A stretch of DNA of 10,893 nucleotides, taken from the NCBI GenBank assembly GCA_937930465.1, contig CALGKV010000107.1:1-10893 (forward strand), written 5' to 3'. The notes beneath the pieces are model-generated. The model saw only the letters and a program-made list of their open reading frames with translations. It searched no databases and was not told the DNA's origin. The translations under genes were made by a program, and so were the position numbers. Source of the stretch: Methanosuratincolales archaeon (GTDB lineage: Archaea; Thermoproteota; Methanomethylicia; Methanomethylicales; Methanomethylicaceae). Below are positions 1 through 5,822 of this stretch, one piece after another (positions within the stretch are counted from its first letter, which is position 1; the number at the start of each line of letters is the position of its first letter).

Positions 1-1
1 C

Positions 2-961
2 CAGAGGAGGGGGAGGCTCTTCTACATCACCGATGCTGGACGCTCAGCCATAAGATCCAGGCTCCCAGAGGTCTCAAGCCAGCTCAACCTCTCGTACCGG
101 ATGGTGCTGGCTGCGAAGGAGTACTACCCGCGCGTTGCGGATCAGATGCTACCGTTCCTGAGGGGGCGCCCAGTCAGCGTTGTCAAGGTCTTCAGCGACG
201 AATCGGACCCCATCAGGAAGGCGAAGCCGCTCTTCGTCAGGTACGCCAGGTACAGGCCCCAGCCACAACACATCAGGATAGAATCTGAAGGGGAACTCAT
301 GGGATATGTCGACGACCACGCGGTCGACTTCATACCCTATGTACACGGCTTCTCCAAGAAGGAGCCGAGCTGGCTTGTCGTCGACCTGGACGCCGGGGAG
401 GGGCTCAAGGGCGCCCCTGAGGGCTTCCTCGCGGTGAAGTTCGTCGCGGAGAAGGTCTTCCGGCTCCTGGAGGGCGCCGGGGTCAAGCCAGCTGTGAAGT
501 TCAGCGGGTCGAGGGGGATGCAAGTCTGGGCTGAGCTGGACAACTCCAGGCTACCCCCCGGGGATCCATTCGCGCACTACAGGAGGCTCATCCAGCTCAT
601 CCAGGCTCGGGTAGAGGAGGGGATAGCCCGCAATGAGGTCCCAGAAGATCTCGTGGGGCTGGCTTCGGAAGGAGGGGGCGGGCTCACAACCTCAAAAGTT
701 GCAGGGAAGTTGGAGCGCGCCAAGAAGGTCTTGCTGGACTGGAGCTCAATGAAGCCGATGGGGGATGTGAGGGCGCCATTCAGCATCCACTACAAGACCG
801 GGCTGGTCTCCTGCCCTGTCGACCCCTCTAGGATAATGGAGTTTGACCCCGCGGAGGCTGCGCCGGACAAAGTGGCTGCCCGAGCGGAAGGGCTGAGCAG
901 GCTATTTGCCCTTGAGAAGTGCGAACCGAAAAGGCTCTTGGGCAGCATCGGATTCTCCTGA
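2..961 (+). CDS. LigD-type primase-polymerase (PolDom), 5' partial, possible N-terminal winged helix
   Basis: Archaeo-eukaryotic primase-type polymerase of the LigD Pol family, which fills gaps and adds nucleotides during end joining. Residues here are counted from the ATG at 101. The family N-terminal signature (YYPRVADQMLPFLRGRP) is at 8-24. Motif I, DLDAGEG with metal-binding D95 and D97, follows at 95-101, then motif II SGSRGMQ at 135-141. The motif III region has D213 and the S-I-H-Y-K-T-G-L stretch from 228. Motif II normally ends in His; here it is Gln141. The frame stays open from 101 to the left edge, and those 33 codons include GRLFYITDAGR, which resembles the wing of a MarR/PadR-type winged helix. 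I therefore treat the gene as entering from outside the window. If translation began at 101, the family's usual first strand would be missing. The C-terminal boundary (TGA 959-961) is firm. No ligase domain is attached. Confidence 0.85.
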   Translation, partial: QRRGRLFYITDAGRSAIRSRLPEVSSQLNLSYRMVLAAKEYYPRVADQMLPFLRGRPVSVVKVFSDESDPIRKAKPLFVRYARYRPQPQHIRIESEGELMGYVDDHAVDFIPYVHGFSKKEPSWLVVDLDAGEGLKGAPEGFLAVKFVAEKVFRLLEGAGVKPAVKFSGSRGMQVWAELDNSRLPPGDPFAHYRRLIQLIQARVEEGIARNEVPEDLVGLASEGGGGLTTSKVAGKLERAKKVLLDWSSMKPMGDVRAPFSIHYKTGLVSCPVDPSRIMEFDPAEAAPDKVAARAEGLSRLFALEKCEPKRLLGSIGFS

Positions 962-977
962 ATCCTGAATCGGTTGC

Positions 978-989
978 GATAAGCTTATC
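978..989 (+). promoter_or_regulatory. Palindromic TATA-like element upstream of the MFS gene
   Basis: GATAAGCTTATC is a perfect 12-bp palindrome in the short gap after the polymerase gene. Its AT-rich core could act as an archaeal box A. Transcription would then begin near 1005-1010, which fits the MFS start at 1041 better than the ATG at 996. It could equally be an operator or chance. Confidence 0.3.
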
Positions 990-1040
990 CAAGGCATGCC
1001 CAATATTAGCCAGCAATCGGAAAGTTTTGGGGAAGTTTCT

Positions 1041-2249
1041 ATGGGGGGATCGGCTGGCACGAAGGGGGGACTGCTTTTGGGGCTGCCCAGAAGCGTACTG
1101 CTGATGATTGCCATACTGGCAGTGAACAGCTTTACCTTCAGCTACCTCTCGATCTACATAGCCGCTTACCTTCCTGAGGCAGGAGTCTCCGCTACGACTA
1201 TAGGGATCCTCCTAGGGGTTGAGGGGCTGGCTATGGCGATCATGGCGATCCCATTCGGGATACTATCGGACCGGAAAGGAAGGAAGCGCCTCCTCGTCAT
1301 TGGGTCCGTAGCCCCGGCGCCCGTCTTCTTCGTATTCGCGCTCAGCACCGACCCCGCCGCAATGGTCTCTGCGGTAGCTCTCGGAGGGGTCTTTGAGGGG
1401 ATTTACCTGGCGACGGTCAACGCGCTTATTGCGGACCAGACCACGCTCGAGAACAGGAACGTGGCGTTCACTCTTTCCTTCATACTCGGGGGGGCAGGGT
1501 ACGCGCTTGGGACGGCCCTCCCGTTCTTCATCCCCGATCTGGTGGCGCTACTCGGGGTCGAGAAGGCTGCGATCCACCAAGCCCTCCTCTACCTCTTCGG
1601 GTTTGTAAATCTCGCCATACCTGCTTCGCTCTATGCAATCCTGAGGGGGGTCAAGGAGACCGTTAGGTCGGGCGCCGCATCGCTGGGCGGCCTTGGCATC
1701 CTGCTCAAGTTCTCTGGCATAAACAGCATAATCGGGCTCGGCGCGGGCTTCATAATACCGCTGATACCCACTTGGCTTTTCCTGAAGTTCGGGGTCCCCG
1801 ACTCTTACAGCGGCCCCATACTCGCGATCTCGAGTGCGACGATCGGGTTCGGTGCGGCTTTCAGCCCCAGGCTCGCATCAAGGATCGGCACGGTCAGGGC
1901 AGTTGCGGCCACCCAGGGCCTCTCGCTGGCGTTCATGGTGGCGCTCGCGTTCACGGGAGACTTTGCGACCGCGGCGGTCGTGTACATCATAAGGACGGGG
2001 CTTATGAACATGGCAACCCCCCTGCTTGACGCCTACCTGATGGGGATAGTTAAGCCTGAGCAGCGGGGCTTCGCGAGCTCGCTCAACTCCGTGATCTGGA
2101 GGATTCCGAACAGCGTCACTACAATCTTGGGAGGCGCGATGCTCGCCTCTGGGAATTACGAGCTGCCGTTCCTTATTGCCGGGGCTTTCTATGTTGCCGG
2201 GATCAGCCTCTTCTATATGGTATTCAGGAACGTGAAGCCCTCGGGCTGA
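1041..2249 (+). CDS. Major facilitator superfamily (MFS) transporter
   Basis: Integral membrane secondary transporter of about 402 residues, typical for a 12-helix MFS protein. The defining mark is loop 2-3 motif A, GILSDRKGRKR, at about residues 73-83. Alternating hydrophobic segments run through the whole length, with a basic cytoplasmic central region (LRGVKETVRSG) between the two six-helix halves. The substrate cannot be told from sequence; drug or metabolite export is common in this type. An in-frame ATG at 996 would add 15 residues. I prefer 1041 because the added codons are AT-rich and unlike the rest of the gene, GGGG lies 8-11 nt upstream of 1041, and the likely TATA element at 978-989 would place the transcript start after 996. 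It sits between two end-joining-type genes, but nothing links it functionally to repair. Confidence 0.88.
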   Translation: MGGSAGTKGGLLLGLPRSVLLMIAILAVNSFTFSYLSIYIAAYLPEAGVSATTIGILLGVEGLAMAIMAIPFGILSDRKGRKRLLVIGSVAPAPVFFVFALSTDPAAMVSAVALGGVFEGIYLATVNALIADQTTLENRNVAFTLSFILGGAGYALGTALPFFIPDLVALLGVEKAAIHQALLYLFGFVNLAIPASLYAILRGVKETVRSGAASLGGLGILLKFSGINSIIGLGAGFIIPLIPTWLFLKFGVPDSYSGPILAISSATIGFGAAFSPRLASRIGTVRAVAATQGLSLAFMVALAFTGDFATAAVVYIIRTGLMNMATPLLDAYLMGIVKPEQRGFASSLNSVIWRIPNSVTTILGGAMLASGNYELPFLIAGAFYVAGISLFYMVFRNVKPSG

Positions 2250-2312
2250 ATGGTTTCAGGTCGATGGGCAAGGCATACCGCATCAGTCGAAGCGGGCTTC
2301 CGCAAGGCAGGT

Positions 2313-2319
2313 TTTATAT
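2313..2319 (+). promoter_or_regulatory. Archaeal box A for the 3'-phosphoesterase gene
   Basis: TTTATAT starts exactly 31 nt before the ATG at 2344, with a purine-rich stretch (AGGCAGG) just upstream that could serve as BRE. This spacing puts the transcription start at or next to the ATG, so the mRNA is probably leaderless. The same box and spacing recur before the gene at 5301. Confidence 0.7.
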
Positions 2320-2343
2320 CATCCGGGAATGTAATTGGGATCA

Positions 2344-2754
2344 ATGAGCGCCGGAGATCTCCCAAGAAAAGAGGGCGATAAGAGGGGCACGATTTTTGTT
2401 GTCCATGAGCACCACGCCAAGAGCCTCCACTACGATCTCCGCCTTGAGAGGGAAGGGGCCCTAAAGAGCTGGGCAGTCCCAAAGGGCATCCCGCTTGAGA
2501 AGGGGACCAAGAGGCTAGCAATACAGGTCGAGGACCACCCTCTCGAGTACGCGGGCTTCGAGGGGAAGATACCCGAAGGCCAGTACGGCGCGGGGACCGT
2601 AAGGATATGGGACAGAGGCACCTATGAAACAATAATTTGGGACGAGAGGAAAATCGAGGTGGAATTCCGGGGGAGGCTGATATCCGGGAGATACACACTC
2701 ATCAAGTTCAGCAGGGCAGGGGAGAGCCAGTGGCTCATATTCAGGACCGATTGA
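2344..2754 (+). CDS. LigD-type 3'-phosphoesterase (PE domain), stand-alone
   Basis: Stand-alone DNA 3'-end healing enzyme of the LigD PE family. Family members remove 3'-phosphates and 3'-ribonucleotides from DNA ends so that polymerase and ligase can act. All six active-site positions known from Pseudomonas LigD PE (H42, H48, D50, R52, H84, Y88) have matches with the same spacing: H23, H29, D31, R33, H65 and Y69. Other family signatures are LKSWAVPKG at 40-48, VEDHPLEYAGFEG at 62-74 and IPEGQYGAG at 76-84. At 136 residues it has the length of single-domain archaeal PE proteins. A TTG at 2335 would add three residues, but the leaderless promoter points to the ATG at 2344. With the polymerase at 2-961 it supplies two LigD activities as separate proteins. 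No ligase or Ku gene is visible here. Confidence 0.93.
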   Translation: MSAGDLPRKEGDKRGTIFVVHEHHAKSLHYDLRLEREGALKSWAVPKGIPLEKGTKRLAIQVEDHPLEYAGFEGKIPEGQYGAGTVRIWDRGTYETIIWDERKIEVEFRGRLISGRYTLIKFSRAGESQWLIFRTD

Positions 2755-2811
2755 CGGCGCCAGAGGCTGGCTTTAGGGGGATGCGAAGGCAAAAGCGATG
2801 CATTCGTGGTG

Positions 2812-4170
2812 ATGCCATTGGATCATAATGGGAGGATCAGGACCGTCAAGAAGCCGACGGGGAAGGGTAAGAATGTCGTGTACTGGATGCAGGGCGCATT
2901 CAGGGCAACTTGGAGCCCAAGCCTTGAGTTCGCGATCCAGGCTGCAAACGAGGAAGGCCTGCCGCTGCTCGTCCTGGTTGTGCTTGATCTAGGGTACCCG
3001 GAGGCGAACTACAGGAGCTTCAAGTTCTTCCTCGAGGGGCTTGCGGATGTCAAGGACGGTCTAGCCAAGAGGGGGATCCCCCTGCACCTAAGGAAAGGCA
3101 AGTTCGAGGAGATCCTCCCAGAATACATTGCAGGGGCGCACACGCTGATCTCCGACGCCGCATACCTTCCTGCGATGAGGGCGATAAGGGATAGGATTTA
3201 CGCTGAAGCTGAGTCAGGCATAGTCGAGGTCGAGCCCAACGTCCTAGTCCCAGTGAGGGCGGCGAGCGACAAGATGGAGTACGGGGCTTACACCATAAGG
3301 CCGAAGATAAGGAGGCTCGCTCCGCTCTTCCAGCCGGGATTCTTGCCTCGGGAGTACAGGGGAAAGAAGCTAGACGATGTTCTTGATTTCGAGCCCTCGG
3401 ATCACAGGAAGCTCCTCGAGGGTCAGGTTGAGTTCGTCCAGCCGTGCAGCATAGTAGGTGGGAGCGCCCAGGCTGCCAAGATTCTCAGAGAGTTCGTCCA
3501 GGACAGATACCGCTCGTTCGCCGAGCTGAGGGGGAACCCTGCAGCACAGGCGGAGACCGGGCTCAGCCCGTACCTCCACTTCGGACACATAAGCCCGATG
3601 CAGGTCCTCGAGGAGGCAAGAGGGGCAGGAGGGCTGGACGGGAACTACGAGGCCCTCTTCGAGCAGCTGGTCGTGAGGAGGGAGCTGGCGCACAATTTCA
3701 CGCTTTATGCGAGCGGGCTGGGCAGCCCATTCGACTTCATCCCCGGCTGGGCTGCGGAGACCCTGAAGGCGCACGAGAGGGACAGCAAGGACTACTTGTA
3801 TAGCCTGGGCGAGCTTGAGGAGGCCAGGACGCACGACAGGTTCTGGAACGCCGCCCAGACCGAGCTCCTCAACAATGGAAAGATACACAACTACATGAGG
3901 ATGTATTGGGGGAAGAAGATAATCGAGTGGTCAGAGACTGTGGATGAGGCATACAGGAGGATGGTCTACCTCAACAACAAGTACGCGCTCGACGGGAGGG
4001 ACCCGAACAGCTACGCCGGCATAGGCTGGTGCTTCGGGCTCCACGACCGCCCGTTCGTTGAGAGGCGAATATTCGGGAAGGTCCGATACATGTCAGATGG
4101 CGGCTTGAGAAGGAAATTCGACATGGAGGCCTACACCAGAAGGGCATATGGCGAGTTGGGCGTGGAATGA
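2812..4170 (+). CDS. phr: Class II CPD photolyase (deoxyribodipyrimidine photolyase)
   Basis: Light-driven flavoenzyme that splits UV-induced cyclobutane pyrimidine dimers using reduced FAD. It has 452 residues, the usual size for class II enzymes. Class II marks run in order: YWMQ at 24-27 at the start of the N-terminal antenna-binding Rossmann domain, RRELAHNF at 289-296, HDRFWNAAQ at 341-349, GKIHNYMRMYWGKKIIEW from 356, LDGRDPN from 393, and a C-terminal HDRPFVERRIFGKVRYM stretch. The last four form the FAD and dimer-binding helical domain and separate class II from class I/cryptochrome proteins. GTG codons at 2806 and 2809 lie in frame just before the ATG at 2812; the ATG is preferred. 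The 57-nt gap after the phosphoesterase has only a weak TATA-like CTTTAG (2771-2776), so the two genes may share a transcript. Confidence 0.95.
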   Translation: MPLDHNGRIRTVKKPTGKGKNVVYWMQGAFRATWSPSLEFAIQAANEEGLPLLVLVVLDLGYPEANYRSFKFFLEGLADVKDGLAKRGIPLHLRKGKFEEILPEYIAGAHTLISDAAYLPAMRAIRDRIYAEAESGIVEVEPNVLVPVRAASDKMEYGAYTIRPKIRRLAPLFQPGFLPREYRGKKLDDVLDFEPSDHRKLLEGQVEFVQPCSIVGGSAQAAKILREFVQDRYRSFAELRGNPAAQAETGLSPYLHFGHISPMQVLEEARGAGGLDGNYEALFEQLVVRRELAHNFTLYASGLGSPFDFIPGWAAETLKAHERDSKDYLYSLGELEEARTHDRFWNAAQTELLNNGKIHNYMRMYWGKKIIEWSETVDEAYRRMVYLNNKYALDGRDPNSYAGIGWCFGLHDRPFVERRIFGKVRYMSDGGLRRKFDMEAYTRRAYGELGVE

Positions 4171-4210
4171 CCAGAGCCAAGACCGTCAGCAGAAGGCCTT
4201 CGGTGTTGAA

Positions 4211-4246
4211 AGCTTAATAGTTAGCTTGCAGCTTAATCAAAGAGGT
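4211..4246 (+). promoter_or_regulatory. Likely promoter and Shine-Dalgarno of the flavodoxin-like gene
   Basis: A TATA-like CTTAATA (4213-4219) lies 43 nt before the ATG at 4256, and AGAGGT (4241-4246) is a good archaeal Shine-Dalgarno 9 nt before it. This supports 4256 over the upstream in-frame ATG at 4148, which would overlap the photolyase. AGCTTAAT occurs twice (4211-4218, 4230-4237), so the exact box is uncertain. Confidence 0.45.
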
Positions 4247-4255
4247 CAGGATTTT

Positions 4256-4726
4256 ATGGAAGTCTTGGTGGTATACGATTCAGTCTCCCCCTCAAAGGTG
4301 ACGATGAAGGTTGCTCAGACAATAGCTGAAGAGTTGAAGGCTAAAGGTGTAAACGCTGACTGCCTGTACTGCAAGGATTGCGACCGGGAGAGGGTCAAGG
4401 GGTACGGAGTGCTGATTGTTGGCGCCCCCACAATGGCATTCCGGCCATCAAAGGAGATCGCAGAGTTCCTCGGTGCGCTACGAGAGGAGGATGTCAAGGG
4501 CAAGATGGGGGCGGCATTCGACACGCAGATCAGGTCGGCTTTGAGCGGGAACGCCGCAAAGGGGATAGAGAAGAGGCTTTCTGGGCTTGGTGTTTCTATC
4601 TTCAAGCCTCACTTAGTCGCATACGTACAGGGCAAAGGCAAGAACACATGGGAGCTCAGGGATGGCGAATTGGAGAAGGTCAGGAAATGGGCGCAGGAGG
4701 CGGCAGAGGCCATCCTTCAGGGATGA
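4256..4726 (+). CDS. Flavodoxin-like domain protein
   Basis: Single-domain flavodoxin fold protein of 156 residues, presumably cytoplasmic and FMN-binding. The N-terminal strand MEVLVVYDSV leads into the position of the FMN phosphate loop. IVGAPTMAF at 54-62 matches the second flavin loop of flavodoxins (GxPTY/GAPT type), followed by a helix starting PSKEIAEFL. The first loop reads SVSPSKVT at 9-16 instead of the classical (S/T)xTGxT, so FMN affinity may differ. Residues 36-42 form CLYCKDC, a CxxCxxC cluster after the second strand that is not usual for flavodoxins. The start at 4256 is chosen for its Shine-Dalgarno; 4148 would add 36 residues inside the photolyase. It could be an electron carrier or a flavodoxin-domain regulator. 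Its position after a flavin-dependent photolyase is suggestive but not proof of a link. Confidence 0.8.
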   Translation: MEVLVVYDSVSPSKVTMKVAQTIAEELKAKGVNADCLYCKDCDRERVKGYGVLIVGAPTMAFRPSKEIAEFLGALREEDVKGKMGAAFDTQIRSALSGNAAKGIEKRLSGLGVSIFKPHLVAYVQGKGKNTWELRDGELEKVRKWAQEAAEAILQG

Positions 4727-4857
4727 ATAGAAAGGATCATGCAGAAGGCTTCAGCAAGGCTGGCAGCCCTGCTCAAGGGACTATGCAGTTTATGCGCCAC
4801 GAAAAAGCTATACCAGCGCTATGCATGTCAGACGGCATGAAGCGTTGGCATCCTCAT

Positions 4858-4863
4858 AAAAAA
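4858..4863 (-). terminator. T6 tract, probable terminator of the small - strand gene
   Basis: Six T on the - strand, about 46 nt after the stop codon of the 38-residue gene. Archaeal RNA polymerase terminates at such T-runs without needing a hairpin. A second weaker run (T5, 4802-4806) follows. Confidence 0.45.
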
Positions 4864-4893
4864 CAATTGAAAGGGGATTGTGAGGGGAAGCCT

Positions 4894-4911
4894 TAGCTCT
4901 TGGTTGAGCTA
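4894..4911. other. Short inverted repeat at the stop codon of the small gene
   Basis: TAGCTC (4894-4899) and GAGCTA (4906-4911) form a perfect 6-bp stem around a 6-nt loop. The arm at 4906-4911 contains the stop codon of the small - strand gene. It may protect the 3' end of the RNA or take part in termination; being short, it could be chance. Confidence 0.35.
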
Positions 4912-5025
4912 CTTCTTAGATACTACCCAACTCATGGTCTTCCTTCTCGGCTTCTTGAAGGCACCGCCCGTGATCCTCCGTTTCCTGTCGAATTTCTTCT
5001 TCCAGTGCCCTGTGGATTCTGGCAT
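4909..5025 (-). CDS. Small, very basic 38-residue protein, function unknown
   Basis: The reading frame ATG (5025-5023) to TAG (4911-4909) encodes 38 residues, of which 9 are Lys, 5 Arg and only 2 acidic. It begins MPESTGHWKKKF, has a central RKRRITGGAFKKPRRK core and ends in SKK. The composition suggests an RNA- or DNA-binding or ribosome-associated peptide. The K/R-TGG-K/R core faintly recalls the N-terminus of ribosomal protein eS8, but I do not claim homology. Support for a real gene comes from its signals: GGAGAT Shine-Dalgarno at 5038-5033, a box A-like TTTATC at 5069-5064 spaced to start the transcript at about that Shine-Dalgarno, and a T6 tract downstream. It is the only - strand gene in the window and is transcribed divergently from the symporter operon. 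Confidence 0.6.
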   Translation of the reverse strand: MPESTGHWKKKFDRKRRITGGAFKKPRRKTMSWVVSKK

Positions 5026-5032
5026 TATTATT

Positions 5033-5070
5033 ATCTCCAGGTATCGATTAGCCAATGCCTAGTGATAAAG
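5033..5070 (-). promoter_or_regulatory. Promoter and ribosome binding site of the small basic protein gene
   Basis: On the - strand, CTTTATCAC (5070-5062) is box A-like and lies 44 nt before the ATG at 5025. GGAGAT (5038-5033) lies 8 nt before that ATG. The predicted transcript would begin at about the Shine-Dalgarno, a very short leader like that of the gene at 4256. Confidence 0.5.
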
Positions 5071-5246
5071 TCGACTGTCCCGGAGGCCGAATTTGAGATG
5101 CTCACCTGAGCCGCTTGAATCAAAGATTATTCGACCAAAACGTGTCAAGCATCTATCCAGGCGGAGGGGGATTAATCGTGATTGTGCAAGCCTAAACGCC
5201 GATGGGATGGAACCGCTGCCAGTCATATTCAATAACTATAATGATA

Positions 5247-5262
5247 AATAATTATAATTATT
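5247..5262. promoter_or_regulatory. 16-bp perfect palindrome next to the symporter promoter
   Basis: The bases form a perfect AT-only palindrome (AATAATTATAATTATT) ending 7 nt before the box A at 5270. The position, just upstream of the BRE/TATA region, suits an activator or repressor site. Low sequence complexity makes a chance palindrome more likely than in GC-balanced DNA. Confidence 0.4.
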
Positions 5263-5269
5263 AAATAAG

Positions 5270-5278
5270 TTTATATTT
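5270..5278 (+). promoter_or_regulatory. Archaeal box A for the symporter operon
   Basis: TTTATATTT begins 31 nt before the ATG at 5301, exactly the spacing seen for the phosphoesterase gene. This indicates a leaderless mRNA. It is the only strong promoter seen before the five-gene operon. Confidence 0.72.
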
Positions 5279-5300
5279 ATGATTAGCCGTATCTTTGCGT

Positions 5301-5816
5301 ATGACAAATCCAAGGCATCAGAAGTTAATTGCCAGGGCAACACTTGGAAAGGCAGCCGGGCAGCTTGGCCAACATGATGCTGCAGAATGCAGGGATGCCG
5401 AGAAGCAACGATTCCACTACGAGAATAACGAAGATGCACAAATCACAGGATCGGCATTGAGGGGGGGCAAAGGGACTGGCAACGCCGGATTGACCGAGCC
5501 AGCCAGTCCCAAAAAACCAAGCGCAGTTTCCCAAGAGGATGGTTCCGGCAAGGGCGATCAGGCTCCAGGAAAAGAAAGGCACGCACAGTATTGGAAGATG
5601 CTCAAGAAGGTCACCGTGGTCTGGATGCTTGCATGGACCGTGCCCGCGATCATCATGCACCTTCCAATAGGCGTGACGAGCCAAGTCAGGATACTAAACG
5701 GCATACCTTTGCACTGGTTCAACGCAGCTTTATTGGCAATAGTGATCGGGATTGCTCTGATATTCATGTACGCCTATGTGATGGAGAGGACGGACAGGGC
5801 GTTCAGGGGGGCTTGA
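5301..5816 (+). CDS. DUF4212-type small symporter subunit with long N-terminal extension
   Basis: Small membrane subunit that accompanies SSS-family symporters of the VC_2705 type; its molecular role is not established. The family part is the last 75 residues: YWKML at 97-101, a first membrane helix at about 104-120, a short loop, a second helix at about 139-161, and the closing MERTDRAF, which resembles the family's usual ending. Typical members are about 80-100 residues. This one has 171, because about 96 hydrophilic residues precede the core, rich in Gly, Ala, Lys, Glu and Gln and probably disordered. The ATG at 5301 is supported by the leaderless promoter; a TTG at 5295 would add two residues. 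It ends 6 nt before the symporter gene, so the two are almost surely co-translated partners. Confidence 0.82.
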   Translation: MTNPRHQKLIARATLGKAAGQLGQHDAAECRDAEKQRFHYENNEDAQITGSALRGGKGTGNAGLTEPASPKKPSAVSQEDGSGKGDQAPGKERHAQYWKMLKKVTVVWMLAWTVPAIIMHLPIGVTSQVRILNGIPLHWFNAALLAIVIGIALIFMYAYVMERTDRAFRGA

Positions 5817-5822
5817 GAAGTC

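Larger units (their letters stand above)
4727..5300. other. Intergenic stretch between the two + strand gene blocks
   Basis: It contains a small - strand gene with its promoter and T-tract (separate entries) and, at 5220-5280, an AT-rich promoter zone for the next operon. An open frame at 4723-4896 (+, 57 codons) overlaps the flavodoxin stop as ATGA, but it has no recognisable features and conflicts with the - strand T-tract, so I do not call it. I see no tRNA, no CRISPR repeats and nothing identifiable in 5071-5220. Confidence 0.6.

Noticed and set aside
149..523. Long - strand open frame opposite the polymerase gene
   Set aside because: It is an antisense shadow of a GC-rich gene whose motifs are clearly on the + strand.
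996..1040. Upstream ATG for the MFS gene
   Set aside because: There is no ribosome binding site, codon use is AT-rich unlike the gene body, and it lies before the expected transcript start; kept as an alternative only.
3370..3888. 172-codon - strand frame opposite the photolyase
   Set aside because: It is a shadow frame; the photolyase signatures on the + strand cover the same bases.
4148..4255. Longer N-terminus for the flavodoxin-like protein
   Set aside because: It would begin inside the photolyase gene, and the added residues do not resemble a flavodoxin. The ATG at 4256 has a good Shine-Dalgarno.
4723..4896. 57-codon + strand frame overlapping the flavodoxin stop as ATGA
   Set aside because: The overlap is the only support. 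The product has no recognisable pattern, and the frame lies over the T6 tract of the opposing small gene.
5071..5220. Possible small RNA or short genes upstream of the symporter operon
   Set aside because: I found no tRNA arms, no C/D box pair and only frames of about a dozen codons; nothing could be supported.
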